5,506 nt of DNA, taken from contig DASVWZ010000219.1 of the NCBI GenBank assembly GCA_036392935.1, positions 1 to 5,506 of the forward strand, written 5' to 3'. The position numbers and the translations under genes are program-made. The notes under the pieces were generated by a model. That model ran no database searches. It was given only the letters and a program-made list of their open reading frames with translations, and was not told where the DNA came from. This stretch comes from DASVWZ01 sp036392935 (GTDB lineage Bacteria; Acidobacteriota; Terriglobia; Terriglobales; Acidobacteriaceae). This document shows, piece by piece, positions 5,417-5,506 of the stretch (position 1 is the stretch's first letter; each line of letters opens with the position of its first letter).

Positions 5417-5506
5417 ATAGACAAGCGCCTTTCGCCGTAGGGGGTTCGCGCCAGATCGCGGGATGAAGCTTGGGGCGGAGCCAGGCGTCTGGCAATCCCA
5501 ACGGGG

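Larger units (their letters stand above)
5186..5506. other. Right non-coding region and flank
   Basis: It holds the leader hairpin (5184-5239), about 150 bp without recognisable genes, the right inverted repeat (5388-5404), the AGCGCT hexamer (5411-5416) and 90 bp of flank. I found no convincing sigma-70 promoter for the minus-strand operon, although it should start here. The flank does not read as the missing C-terminal part of the LMF1-like protein in any + strand frame. A 92-codon open frame at 5188-5466 has no family-like content and spans the hairpin and the repeat, so I treat it as chance. Confidence 0.5.

Noticed and set aside
5188..5466. 92-codon + strand open frame at the right end
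   Set aside because: It crosses the hairpin, the inverted repeat and the putative target duplication, has no recognisable motif, and its codons look like random GC-rich sequence.
1..5506. CRISPR array, tRNA or rRNA genes
   Set aside because: No regularly spaced repeats beyond one 13-bp tandem pair, and no tRNA- or rRNA-like sequence was seen.

Overview
This window holds one compact mobile element of about 5 kb (best estimate 456-5410), carrying five genes that all read on the minus strand. To its left is the truncated 3' part of a bacterial gene. The organism is a GC-rich bacterium (roughly 58-60% GC by eye). The lipase-maturation-factor-like flank and the style of the element would fit a soil lineage such as Acidobacteriota, but nothing in the window fixes the taxonomy.

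Layout on the + strand, left to right: 1-459 is the end of a lipase maturation factor (LMF1) family membrane protein, cut short. 450-483 is the left end of the element, with a possible target duplication and a 13-bp tandem repeat. Then, all on the minus strand: 584-1438 a degenerate CHC2-like/Toprim primase-type protein; 1443-2183 an IstB-type AAA+ ATPase; 2176-3711 an IstA-type DDE transposase; 3545-4588 a ParB/KorB-like DNA-binding protein; and 4596 to about 5174/5185 a cysteine-rich zinc-ribbon protein. 5184-5239 is a strong hairpin with a T-tract. 5397-5416 is the right end, and 5417-5506 is an unassigned flank.

The minus-strand genes are packed like an operon. Transcription order is zinc-ribbon, parB-like, istA, istB, toprim, with junctions of +7 nt, an ATGA overlap (if a 1-nt frameshift is repaired), an 8-nt overlap and +4 nt. 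IstA and IstB are the transposase and AAA+ helper of the IS21 family. Normal IS21 elements carry little else, so three further DNA-metabolism or DNA-binding proteins in the same operon are the main point of interest. The inferred picture is an expanded IS21-type transposon whose ParB-like and zinc-ribbon proteins could help with end or target recognition or with regulation, and whose Toprim protein could act on replication or repair intermediates. These roles are not shown by the sequence.

Two genes (zinc-ribbon and parB-like) each look one base short at a run of five Ts on the coding strand. That could be sequencing undercalls, decay, or frameshifting. The 5' hairpin overlaps the only ATG and Shine-Dalgarno sequence that could start the operon, which resembles the 5' structures some insertion sequences use to limit translation from outside transcripts.
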